64,000 nt of DNA from Hyperoodon ampullatus. Taxonomy: Eukaryota > Chordata > Mammalia > Artiodactyla > Ziphiidae. Numbering within the stretch: position 1 is the stretch's first letter; each line of letters starts with the position of its first letter. The translations under genes were made by a program, and so were the position numbers. The notes beneath the pieces are model-generated. The model did no database searches. It saw only the letters and a program-made list of their open reading frames with translations, and was not told the DNA's origin. The DNA lies in assembly GCA_949752795.1 (NCBI GenBank), contig CATKHW010000010.1, forward strand, positions 62,001 to 126,000, in the 5' to 3' direction. Positions 1 through 10,050 of the stretch are shown in pieces.

Positions 1-2511
1 TACAATGCTCCATGTCCCCTGTCATCACAATTCTCCACGTTCTTGGCATCACTGTTCTCCATGATGCTTTTCATCACAGTGTTACATGCTTTGTCATCAC
101 AATTCTCTATGCACTTGTCATCGCAATGCTCCATGATCCCTGTCACAGCAAGCTCCATGTGATTGTCATCACAATGCTTCATGAACATGTCATCAAAATT
201 CTCAATGGCCCTTGTTATCACAATGCTCCATGACCCTTGTCATCACAATGCTCCAAGCGCTTGTCATCAAAATGCTCCATTACCTTTGTCATCACAATCC
301 TCCATGACACTTGGCATCACAATGCTCCATTCCATTGTCATCGCAATGGACCATGACATATGTCATCACAATGCTCCCTGACACCCTTCTTCACAATACT
401 CCATGACCTTCTCATCACAATGCTCCATGCCCTTGTCATCACAATGCGCCATGCCCACTGTCATCACAATAATCCCTGAAACTTGTCAAACCAATGCAAC
501 ATGCCCCTGTCATCACAATGCTCCATGCCCTTTCATCACAATGCTCTATGACCCCTGTCATCACAATGCTCCCTGACTCCAGTCATCACAATGCTTCATG
601 ACCTTTGTCATCACAATGGTTCATGCCCTCATCATCACAAGGCTCTGTGACCTTTGTCACCACAGCGCTCCATGAACATTTCATCATAATGCTCGGTGAC
701 CCTTGTCATCCCAATGCTCAATGCCTTTGTTAGCACAATACTCCATGACCCATGGCATCACAATGTGCCATGCGCTTGTCATCACAATGCTCCACATCTT
801 TGTCATCACAATGCTCCATAAACCTTGTCATCACACTTCTCCATGCACTTCTCATCAAAATGCTCTCTCACCACTGATATCACAATGTTCCATCACTAGT
901 GAACACAATACTCCCTCACCCCTGTCATCACAATATTCCATGACCCTTGTCACAACAATGCTACATGCCTTTATCATCACAATGCTTCATTCCCCTGACA
1001 TCACAATGTTCCATAACCCCTGTCATCACAATGCTCCCTGCCCTTCACAACAGAATGCACCACACCCTTGTCATCAAAATGCTCCATGACCTTTGTCATC
1101 ACAAAGCTCAATGACCCTTGTCATCACAATGCTGCATGCCATTGTCATCACAATGCTCCATGAACCCTCTCATCACATTGTTCCATGCCCTTGTCATCAC
1201 AGGCTCCATGATGCTTTTCATCACAATGCTCGATGCCATTCTTATCACAATGTTCCATGCGCTTCTCATTACAATCCTCCATGACCCATGTATCACAGTG
1301 TTCCATGCCCTTGTCATCACAATGCTCCATTACCCCTGTCATAACAATGCTCCATGACCCCTGCCATCACAATGTTCCACAGCCTTGTCATCACAAGGCT
1401 CCATGACCCTTGTCATCACAATGCTCCAAGACCCCTGTAATCACAATGCTCCATGCCCTTGTCATCACAAAGCTCCATGACGCATGTCAACAGAATGCTC
1501 CATGGCCTTCTCATTCACGATGTTCCATGCCTTTGTCATCACAATGCTCCAAGACTCCTGTAATCGCAATGCTCCATGCCCCTTTTCATCTCAATGCTCC
1601 ATGAACCCTGTCATCACAATGCACCATGCCCATCATCATAATGCTTCAGGCTATTGTCATCACAATGAAACCAAAATGCTCCATGACCTCTGTCATCACA
1701 ATGCTCCAAATCCTTGTGATCAATATGTTCCATAACACTTATCATCACAACGCCCCATGACGCTCGTCATCACAATTATCCATGGTCTTCTCATCACAAT
1801 GCTCCATGACCTTTGTCATCACAATACTCAATACCTTTGTCATCACAATGCTCCCTGACACTTGTTGTCAGTTTGCTCCTTGAACCCTGTCATGACAAGG
1901 CTCCATGCCTTTTTCATCAAAATGATCCATGCCCTTTTCATCACAGTGCTCCAAGACCACTGTAATCACAATGCTCCATGCCCTTCTCATCACAAAGCTC
2001 CATGATGCATGTCATCAGAACGCTCCATGGCCTTCTCATCCCAATGCTCCATGACCTTGTCATCATAATGCTCCAAGACCCCTGTAATCACAATGCTCCA
2101 TGGCACTTTTCATCAGAATGCTCCATGAGACTTGTCATCACAAAGCTCCATGGTCTTCTCATCACAGTGCTCCAGTACCTTGTCATCACAATGCTCCATG
2201 ACCACTGTCATCACAACGCTCCATGAACCCTGACAACACAATGATCCGGGACTCTTGTCATTAAAATGCTCCATGACCATTGTCATCACAATGATCCATG
2301 TGCTTGTCATCCCAATGCTCCAGGACCCCTGTAATCACAATGCTCCGTGATGCTTTTCATCACAGTGCTCCATGAACCTTGTCATCATAATGCTCCTTGC
2401 CTTTGTCAACAAAATGGTACATAATCTTGTCATCACAATTCTCCATGCGCTTCTCATCACAATCCTCCATGACCACTGGGATCACATTGCTTCATGCCCT
2501 TGCCATCTCTC
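1..2511. repeat. Diverged minisatellite, about 25-bp unit
   Basis: About 100 head-to-tail units of 24-25 bp run from the window start to the satellite edge. Each unit reads approximately CATCACAATGCTCCATG plus a variable 7-8 bases that usually end in TTGT. Units differ by several substitutions and occasional 1-3 base indels, so this is an old array. Its left end lies outside the window. Multi-unit structure is visible: a variant unit with CCAAGACC and CTGTAATCAC recurs at about 1424, 1549, 1949 and 2071, spacings of about 5 and 21 units. I do not recognise this minisatellite as a named family. Short open frames here are only the three frames of the unit and are not genes. Confidence 0.93.
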
Positions 2512-4271
2512 TCTTGCCTTTCTGGTTTTTACAGATATTCGGATGTCCCTTTTGACCGGTGGTAAGTGACAATTCTTTGTAGTGTGGATTTGTATTGCGC
2601 GCTTGCTTGATTGGCCAAAAAGGGCGTATGCGTTTTCTTCTGAATATATTCAGGAGAAAACGCATACGCCCTTTTTGGCCAAGTGCATCTCTGTCCAAGT
2701 TGGGATGTTTTTCCTGTGCTTTAAAGGCGATTCCAATTTACCTCTTGAAATATGTTTTGTGCAATTCTGCCTCATTTTCAAGTCCGCTTCATTGCCTTCC
2801 CTCAACAGATTTTTGGAAGAGAGTAGTCCTTTATAAGTCTGCAGGTTTGTGAATTGCTGTGCCCCTGAGCTCCAAATTTCAAATCCCATCTTTGTGAGCT
2901 GGCCGCAAATCCACAATTTTGCTTCAGGACCTATACTGGTTCCAGGGGTCGCTATATTGGTTCCCTGTGGGTGGTTGAGGCTTTGGTTAATTCTTCTTCC
3001 TGCCGGGAACTTAGAGTGACATGTGACCTTCCAAATGCCTACATCTACTCTCTGATTGGTTCTCCCTCTTCCCTTTCATCCTCTGCACAATTAGCAAACT
3101 GTGCAAACCAGGAGGTTATAGGGGCTGACTCTCCTAAGTTGAGAGATTGATAGTAAAGCAGTTGGAATGCCAAAGTGGAGCACAAGGAGAGGAAAAATTA
3201 GGAGAGTTTTAGAAACCTTTCACCATCACAGGGTGTCCATTTTCTAGGTTTCCCATACATGTTATAGCTGTAGTAATATTCCCTTTAAGCTGGAGAGTTG
3301 GGACCCATGGAATGGGTGCCAGGCATTTGTGCTTTAAAGGGTCTGCATTTGCTCACCCAATCTCACCAATCCTCTCAGTCCCAAGTGTCCAGCCTTATGC
3401 CACATCCAGCTGTCGTTGTACATACGGTCATTCCAGGTTTCATCAGAGACCCTGAAGGAATTGTAAAGAATTTCCTAGTTTTTTTGTTTTGTTTTTGAAA
3501 TTCCTTTTTATAGTGGGTTTGAGCTGATTCTCGCTGCCATGTTTATGCCAGTCTAGACACACTTGATTCCCTTACGGAGACATATCAATACATAGGTTTT
3601 AAGATTCTTACTAGTCAGATATATTCCTCTGCGTGAAATATGGGGTTTTGAGTCCCTTTCACTGAGGAAGGTGTAGGTCTTGTCTATTCCATAGTTGGTT
3701 TTTGGAACGGTACCTGTGCTTATATCAAACTCTGGTTTTATGCATCACCCCACCTCTCCTTCCCCCTTAAGCAGGCATAAGAGTGTTTTCTAAATGTGAG
3801 ACACTGTTCTCTTTCCTAACTCAGTTCAAGTGTAGCCATGTTTACAGGATCTTCATAAGTGATATCTTATGATAAGTTTCTTTTTCTGTGTGACTTATTT
3901 CACTTAGAATCATCGTACCTGAATCCACCCATTTTGCTGCTACTGGTCTTATGTCATTGATTTCATGGCTGAGGGATATTCCATCGTACGTAAGTACCAC
4001 AATTTTTTGAACCATATTTATATTTCCTGGGATATTTAAGGTGTACCCAAGTTGAGGTCCTTGTAAGCAGTGCAGCCCTAAATTTTGCGGTGGCTCTGTC
4101 TTATTGATTTTCAGTTTTACCAAAGTATATTCCCTAGACGGGAAGTGCCCTTGGCTCTGTAGCTCTGTTGTTTACGTGTTTTAGGGAACACTATGTACTC
4201 CTCCAGAGAGGCAGTTGGCAATTTACATCCCACCCTTCAGCATAACAAGGCTCCCTCTTCTCCAGGGCCTG
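2512..4271. repeat. Satellite unit 1, divergent edge unit
   Basis: This 1,760-bp unit abuts the minisatellite and is the most diverged copy in the window. It carries the C-type diagnostic CCAGGCATTTGTGC near 3320 and many private changes and small insertions between 2850 and 3230. Its palindrome (2611-2682) has one internal mismatch (CTTCTG instead of CTCCTG) and has lost the outermost base pair. Divergence at the edge is what unequal exchange predicts, because edge units are rarely homogenised. Confidence 0.9.
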
Positions 4272-4630
4272 TCTTGCCTTTCTGGTTTTTACACATTTTG
4301 TGGATGTTCCTTTTGACCGGAGGGAAGTGATACTTCTTTGTAGTGCAGATTTGCATTGCCCGCTTGCTTGCTTGGCCAAAAAGGGCGTATGCATTTTCTC
4401 CTGAATATATTCAGGAGAAAACGCATACGCCCTTTTTGGCCAAGTGCATCATTGTCGAAGTTGTGCCCCTCTTCCTGTGCTTTAAAGGCGATTCCAACGT
4501 ACCTCTTGAAATCTGTTTCCTGCTATTCTGGCTCGCTTTCAAGTCCGCCTCGTTGCCTTCCCTCAACAGATTTTTGGACGATAGTTGTCCTTTATTACTC
4601 GGCCAGTTTGTGAATTGCTGTGCCCCTGAG
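3479..4630 (-). mobile_element. L1 3'-end fragment, first copy in the array
   Basis: The leftmost copy of the L1-derived part starts with a T-rich tract (the L1 A-tail read on the plus strand) at about 3479. It continues through the 3' UTR and late ORF2 into the start of unit 2, and is interrupted by the palindrome at 4371-4444. The general argument is given for the representative copy at 8920-10050. The same segment recurs in every later unit. The right limit is soft, because similarity fades after about 4610. Confidence 0.8.
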
Positions 4631-6009
4631 CTCTATTTTTCAACTCGTTTTTGGTGAGCTGACCGCAAGTCCAAAATTTTGGTTCAGGACCTATGCTGGT
4701 TTCCGGTGGGGGGCTGAGACTTTGGTTAATTCTTCTTCCTGCCGGGAAATTACAGTGATATGTGCCCGTCCAAATGCCTAACAGCTACTCTCTCATTGGT
4801 TCTCCCTCTTCCCTTTCATCCTCTGGCAAATTGGCAACCTGTGCGAACCAGGAGGTTAAAGGGGCTGTCTCTCCAGGTTGGGAGATTGTTAGTAAAGCAG
4901 GTGGAAAGTCAATCCGGAGCACCAGGAGTGGGACTATTCGTTGAGTTTTAGAAACCTTTCGTATTCACAGTGTGTCCGTTCTCTAGGTTTCCCGTACATG
5001 TTATAGCTGTAGTAATATTCCCTTCAACCTGGAGAGTTGGGACTCATGGAATGGGTGCCATGCATTATTACTTTAAAGGGTCTGCATTTGCTCACCCAAT
5101 CTCACCAATCCTGTCAGTCCCAAGTGTCCAGCCTTATGCCACATCCAGCTGTCATTGTAGATAGGGTCATTCCAGGTTTCATCAGAGACCCTGAAGGAAT
5201 TGTAAAGAATTTCCCAGTTTTTTGTTTTGTTTTTGAAATTCCTTTTTATCGTGGGTTTGAGCTGATTCTCGCTGCCATGTTTATGCCAGTCTAGACACAC
5301 TTGATTCCCTTACAGAGACATATCAATACATAGGTTTTAAGATTCTTACTAGTCAGATATATTCCTCTGCGGGAAATATGGTGTTTTCCGACCCTTTCAC
5401 TGAGGAAGGTGTAGGTCTTGTCTATTCCATAGTTGGTTTTTGGAGCGGTACCTGTGCTTATATCAAACTCTGGTTTTATGCATCACCCCACCTCTCTTTC
5501 CCCCTTAAGCAGGCATAAGAATGTTTTCTAAATATGAGACACTGTTCTCTTTCCTAACTCAGTTCAAGTGTAGCCATGTTTACAGGATCTTCATAAGTGA
5601 AATCTTATGATAAGTTTCTTTTTCTGTGTACCTTATTTCACTTAGAATCATCGTACCTGAATCCACCCATTTTGCTGCTACTGGTCTTATGTCATTGATT
5701 TCATGGCTGAGGGATATTCCATCGTACGTAAGTACCACAACTTTTTGAACCATTTTTATATTTCCTGGGATATTTAAGGTGTACCCAAGTTGAGGTCCTT
5801 GTAAGCAGTGCAGCCCTAAATTTTGGGGTGGCTCTGTCTTATTGATTTTCAGTTTTCCCAAGGTATATTCCCTAGACTGGAAGTTCCCTTGGCTCTGTAG
5901 CTCTGTTGTTTACTTGTTTTAGGGAACACAATGCACTCCTCCAGAGAGGCAGTTGGCAATTTACATCCCGCCCATCAGCATAACAAGGCTCCCTGTTCTG
6001 CAGGGCCTG
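4272..6009. repeat. Satellite unit 2, type B
   Basis: The B diagnostics GGGACTCATGG and ATTATTAC lie near 5040-5070. This unit has a six-T tract after CCCAG and CAATCCGGAG near 4912, markers it shares with units 4 and 35 (unit 24 has CAATCCAGAG). Palindrome 4371-4444 has one mismatch (GCATTTTC in the left arm, a CpG decay). Confidence 0.9.
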
Positions 6010-6013
6010 TCTT

Positions 6014-6028
6014 GCCTTTCTGGTTTTT
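6014..6028. repeat. Left target-site duplication of the SINE
   Basis: GCCTTTCTGGTTTTT is the satellite sequence at the insertion point. It runs into the SINE T-tract, so the last few T could belong to either. Confidence 0.88.
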
Positions 6029-6172
6029 TTTTTTTTTTTTTTTTTTGTGGTATGCGGGCCTCTCACTGTTGTGGCCTCTCCCGTTGTGGAGCACAGGCTC
6101 CGGATACGCAGGCTCAGCAGCCATGGCTCACGGGCCCAGCCGCTCCGCGGCATATGGGATCCTCCCAGACCG

Positions 6173-6226
6173 GGGCACGAACCCGTATCCCCTGCATCGG
6201 CAGGCGGACTCTCAACCACTGCGCCA
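6173..6226 (-). promoter_or_regulatory. Pol III internal promoter of the SINE (A and B boxes)
   Basis: Read on the minus strand, the A box TGGCGCAGTGG lies at 6216-6226 and the B box GGTTCGTGCCC at 6173-6183. The spacing is that of a tRNA-derived promoter. Both match the usual consensus closely. Whether the copy is transcribed inside heterochromatin cannot be seen. Confidence 0.8.
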
Positions 6227-6238
6227 CCAGGGAGGCCC

Positions 6239-6253
6239 GCCTTTCTGGTTTTT
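6239..6253. repeat. Right target-site duplication of the SINE
   Basis: This is an exact repeat of GCCTTTCTGGTTTTT immediately after the SINE head. After it the satellite resumes in phase with TACACATTTTGTGG, as in the other units. Confidence 0.92.
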
Positions 6254-8072
6254 ACACATTTTGTGGATGTCCCTTTTTACCGGTGGGAAGTGATACTTCT
6301 TTGTAGTGCAGATTTGCATTGCCCGCTTGCTTGCTTGGCCAAAAAGGGCGTATGCGTTTTCTCCTGAATATATTCAGGAGAAAACGCATACGCCCTTTTT
6401 GGCCAAGTGCATCATTGTCGAAGTTGTGACCCTCTTCCTGTGCTTTATAGGCGATTCCAACGTACCTCTTGAAATCTGTTTCCTGCTATTCTGCCTCGCT
6501 TTCAAGTCCGCCTCGTTGCCTTCCCTCAACAGATTTTTGGACGATAGTTGTCCTTTATTACTCGGCCAGTTTGTGAATTGCTGTGCCCCTGAGCTCCATT
6601 TTTCAACTCGTTTTTGGTGAGCTGACCGCAAGTCCAAAATTTTGGTTCAGGACCTATACTGGTTCCCGGTGGGTGGCTGAGACTTTGGTTAATTCTTCTT
6701 CCTGCCGGGAAATTACAGTGATAGGTGCCCGTCCAAATGCCCAACAGCTACTCTCTCATTGGTTCTCCCTCTTCCCTTTCATCCTCTGCCAAATTGGCAA
6801 CCTGTGCGAACCAGGAGGTTAAAGGGGCTGTCTCTCCAAGTTGGGAGGTTGATAGTAAAGCAGATGGAAAGTCAAACTGGAGCACCAGGCGAGGGACTAT
6901 TCGTTGAGTTTTAGAAACCTTTCGTATTCACAGTGTGTCCGTGCTCTAGGTTTCCCGTACATGTTATAACTGTAGTAATATTCCCTTCAACCTGGAGAGT
7001 TGGGACCCATGGAATGGGTGCCATGCATTATTGCTTTAAAGGGTCTGCATTTGCTCACCCAATCTCACCAATCCTCTCAGTCCCAAGTGTCCAGCCTTAT
7101 GCCACATCCAGCTATCGTTGTAGATAGGGTCATTCCAGTTTTCATCAGATACTCTGAAGGATTTGTAAAGAATTTCCCAGTTTTTTTGTTTTGTTTTTGA
7201 AATTCCTTTTTATAGTGGGTTTGAGCTGATTCTCGCTGCCATGTTTATGCCAGTCTAGACACACTTGATTCCCTTACGGAGACATATCAATACATAGGTC
7301 TTAAGATTCTTACTAGTCAGATATATTCCTCTGCGGGAAATATGGGGTTTTGAGTCCCTTTCACTGAGGAAGGTGTAGGTCTTGTCTATTCCATAGTTGG
7401 TTTTTGGAACGGTACCTGTCCTTATATCAAACTCTGGTTTTATGCATCACCCCACCTCTCTTTCCCCCTTAAGCAGGCATAAGAGTGTTTTCTAAATGTG
7501 AGACACTGTTCTCTTTCCTAACTCATTTCAAGTATAGCCATGTTTACAGCATCTTCATAAGTGATATCTTATGATAAGTTTCTTTTTCTGTGTGACTTAT
7601 TTCACTTAGAATCATCGTACCTGAATCCACCCATTTTGCTGCTACTGGTCTTATGACATTGATTTCATGGCTGAGGGATATTCCATCGTACGTAAGTACC
7701 ACAATTTTTTGAACCATTTTTATATTTCCTGGGATATTTAAGGTGTACCCAAGTTGAGGTCCTTGTAAGCAGTGCAGCCTTAAATTTTGGGGTGGCTCTG
7801 TCTTTTTGATTTTCAGTTTTCCCAAAGTATATTCCCTAGACGGGAAGTGCCCTTGGCTCTGTAGCTCTGTTGTTTACTTGTTTTAGGGAACACTATGTAC
7901 TCCTCCAGAGAGGCAGTTGGCAATTTACATCCCACCCTTCAGCATAACAAGGCTCCCTGTTCTCCAGGGCCTGTCTTGCCTTTCTGGTTTTTACACATTT
8001 TGTGGATGTTCCTTTTGACCGGAGGGAAGTGATACTTCTTTGTAGTGCAGATTTGCATTGCCCGCTTGCTTG

Positions 8073-8146
8073 CTTGGCCAAAAAGGGCGTATGCGTTTTC
8101 TCCTGAATATATTCAGGAGAAAACGCATACGCCCTTTTTGGCCAAG
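8073..8146. repeat. 74-bp perfect palindrome (representative copy)
   Basis: Two 37-base arms meet with no spacer at 8109/8110 (GAATA then TATTC). The outer ends read CTTGGCCAAAAAGGG on the left and its exact complement on the right. Copies are found in all 36 units. They are perfect in units 3-12, 17, 24-29 and 34-36, and carry one to a few mismatches in units 1, 2, 13-16, 18-23 and 30-33. The element lies inside the L1-derived part, between GATTTGCATTGCCC and a segment matching L1 further along. The ends resemble mariner-type terminal repeats, which I treat as a hypothesis. Confidence 0.95.
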
Positions 8147-8310
8147 TGCATCATTGTCGAAGTTGTGCCCCTCTTCCTGTGCTTTAAAGGCGATTCCAAC
8201 GTACCTCTTGAAATCTGTTTCCTGCTATTCTGGCTCGCTTTCAAGTCCGCCTCGTTGCCTTCCCTCAACAGATTTTTGGACGATAGTTGTCCTTTATTAC
8301 TCGGCCAGTT

Positions 8311-8919
8311 TGTGAATTGCTGTGCCCCTGAGCTCTATTTTTCAACTCGTTTTTGGTGAGCTGACCGCAAGTCCAAAATTTTGGTTCAGGACCTATGCTG
8401 GTTTCCGGTGGGGGGCTGAGACTTTGGTTAATTCTTCTTCCTGCCGGGAAATTACAGTGATATGTGCCCGTCCAAATGCCTAACAGCTACTCTCTCATTG
8501 GTTCTCCCTCTTCCCTTTCATCCTCTGCCAAATTGGCAACCTGTGTGAACCAGGAGGTTAAAGGGGCTGTCTCTCCATGTTGGGAGATTGATAGTAAAGC
8601 AGGTGGAAAGTCAATCCGGAGCACCAGGAGTGGGACTATTCGTTGAGTTTTAGAAAGCTTTCGTATTCACAGTGTGTCCGTTCTCTAGGTTTCCCGTACA
8701 TGTTATAGCTGTAGTAATATTCCCTTCAACCTGGAGAGTTGGGACTCATGGAATGGGTGCCATGCATTATTACTTTAAAGGGTCTGCATTTGCTCACCCA
8801 ATCTCACCAATCCTGTCAGTCCCAAGTGTCCAGCCTTATGCCACATCCAGCTGTCATTGTAGATAGGGTCATTCCAGGTTTCATCAGAGACCCTGAAGGA
8901 ATTGTAAAGAATTTCCCAG
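8311..8919. other. Unit segment of unknown origin (representative copy)
   Basis: About 600 bp of each unit shows no L1 similarity that I can recognise. It starts around TTGTGAATTGCTG and runs to the T-tract. It holds CTCATTGG near 8494, a short inverted repeat TGCCAA-A-TTGGCA near 8526, and the A/B/C diagnostic sites near 8750-8780. I see no gene, RNA box pair or known repeat signature. It could be the flanking DNA first captured with the L1 copy, or a retroelement I do not know. Confidence 0.6.
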
Positions 8920-10050
8920 TTTTTTGTTTTGTTTTTGAAATTCCTTATTATCGTGGGTTTGAGCTGATTCTCGCTGCCATGTTTATGCCAGTCTAGACAC
9001 ACTTGATTCCCTTACAGAGACATATCAATACATAGGTTTTAAGATTCTTACTAGTCAGATATATTCCTCTGCAGGAAATATGGTGTTTTCCGACCCTTTC
9101 ACTGAGGAAGGTGTAGGTCTTGTCTATTCCATAGTTGGTTTTTGGAGCGGTACCTGTGCTTATATCAAACTCTGGTTTTATGCATCACCCCACCTCTCTT
9201 TCCCCCTTAAGCAGGCATAAGAATGTTTTCTAAATGTGAGACACTGTTCTCTTTCCTAACTCAGTTCAAGTGTAGCCATGTTTACAGGATCTTCATAAGT
9301 GAAATCTTATGATAAGTTTCTTTTTCTGTGTACCTTATTTCACTTAGAATCATCGTACCTGAATCCACCCATTTTGCTGCTACTGGTCTTATGTCATTGA
9401 TTTCATGGCTGAGGGATATTCCATCGTACGTAAGTACCACAACTTTTTGAACCATTTTTATATTTCCTGGGATATTTAAGGTGTACCCAAGTTGAGGTCC
9501 TTGTAAGCAGTGCAGCCCTAAATTTTGGGGTGGCTCTGTCTTATTGATTTTCAGTTTTCCCAAGGTATATTCCCTAGACTGGAAGTTCCCTTGGCTCTGT
9601 AGCTCTGTTGTTTACTTGTTTTAGGGAACACAATGCACTCCTCCAGAGAGGCAGTTGGCAATTTACATCCCGCCCATCAGCATAACAAGGCTCCCTGTTC
9701 TGCAGGGCCTGTCTTGCCTTTCTGGTTTTTACACATTTTGTGGATGTCCGTTTTGACCGGTGGGAAGTGATACTTCTTTGTAGTGCAGATTTGCATTGCC
9801 CGCTTGCTTGCTTGGCCAAAAAGGGCGTATGCGTTTTCTCCTGAATATATTCAGGAGAAAACGCATACGCCCTTTTTGGCCAAGTGCATCATTGTCGAAG
9901 TTGTGACCCTCTTCCTGTGCTTTATAGGCGATTCCAACGTACCTCTTGAAATCTGTTTCCTGCTATTCTGCCTCGCTTTCAAGTCCGCCTCGTTGCCTTC
10001 CCTCAACAGATTTTTGGACGATAGTTGTCCTTTATTACTCGGCCAGTTTG
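8920..10050 (-). mobile_element. L1 3'-end fragment forming the satellite unit (representative)
   Basis: Read on the plus strand this is an L1 backwards. First comes an A-tail as TTTTTTGTTTTG, then 3' UTR sequence. Late ORF2 follows, with recognisable stretches such as AAGTGAAATCTTATGAT, GGCTGAGGGATATTCCATCG, GTAAGCAGTGCAGCCC, GGCAATTTACATCCC, GACCGGTGGGAAGTGATAC and GATTTGCATTG. These line up in the same order with the antisense L1 3' end of cetartiodactyls as I remember it. Similarity continues past the palindrome (9811-9884) through about 9990 and then fades. Every unit has the same segment. The copy is 5'-truncated and decayed. Confidence 0.85.
9282..9563 (-). pseudogene. Relic of L1 ORF2 C-terminus (representative)
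   Basis: A 93-codon open stretch on the minus strand ends in a segment typical of the end of L1 ORF2: residues about 73-90 read ILSEIRYTEKETYHKISL, close to the L1 pattern LSEISQTEK..Y.MISL. The upstream residues do not follow ORF2 well, which indicates frameshifts relative to the ancestor. It lacks the endonuclease and reverse transcriptase domains and cannot be functional. The same stretch stays open in most units because the copies are homogenised, not because it is under selection. Confidence 0.7.

Larger units (their letters stand above)
6014..6238 (-). mobile_element. CHR-type tRNA-derived SINE, full length
   Basis: The element is inserted in minus orientation, so it begins on the plus strand with its A-tail as 23 T (6024-6046) and ends with the tRNA-like head at about 6236. 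The head read on the minus strand has CCTCCCTGGTGGCGCAGTGG, the start typical of cetacean CHR SINEs, followed by intact pol III A and B boxes. Insertion plus one copy of the 15-bp target duplication is exactly the 225 bp by which this unit exceeds 1,739. Neighbouring units lack it, so it inserted after this unit was copied. Subfamily assignment (CHR-2-like) is from memory. Confidence 0.93.
6010..7973. repeat. Satellite unit 3, type A, interrupted by a SINE
   Basis: This unit is 1,964 bp long: 1,739 plus a 225-bp insertion at 6014-6238. A diagnostics GGGACCCATGG and ATTATTGC are present near 7003-7035. Markers GTGACCCTCTTCC, TTTATAGGCG and GTCCGTGCTCTAGG are shared with units 5 and 25, which lack the SINE. 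Palindrome 6334-6407 is perfect. Confidence 0.92.
7974..9711. repeat. Satellite unit 4, type B
   Basis: Markers are a six-T tract at 8920, CCTTATTATCG near 8943, CAATCCGGAG near 8612, and CTGCAGGGCC at the end. The same set reappears in units 24 and 35, which are its closest relatives. Palindrome 8073-8146 is perfect. Confidence 0.92.

Noticed and set aside
1..2511. Many short open frames rich in ITMLH, SSQCSM and CHHNAP motifs
   Set aside because: These are the three reading frames of the 25-bp minisatellite. A unit length not divisible by three makes the frames rotate; there is no gene signal.
1..2511. Telomeric or subtelomeric TTAGGG-type repeat
   Set aside because: The unit is 25 bp and shares no TTAGGG core on either strand.
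6126..6238. tRNA gene
   Set aside because: The A and B boxes belong to the tRNA-derived head of the SINE, with the SINE body and A-tail attached; it is not a functional tRNA gene.
8311..8919. Pol III B box (GGTTCAGGACC near 8384) and CCAAT-type site (ATTGG) in the unit
   Set aside because: The B-box-like string has two core mismatches and no A box at a proper distance; a lone ATTGG is not evidence of a promoter.
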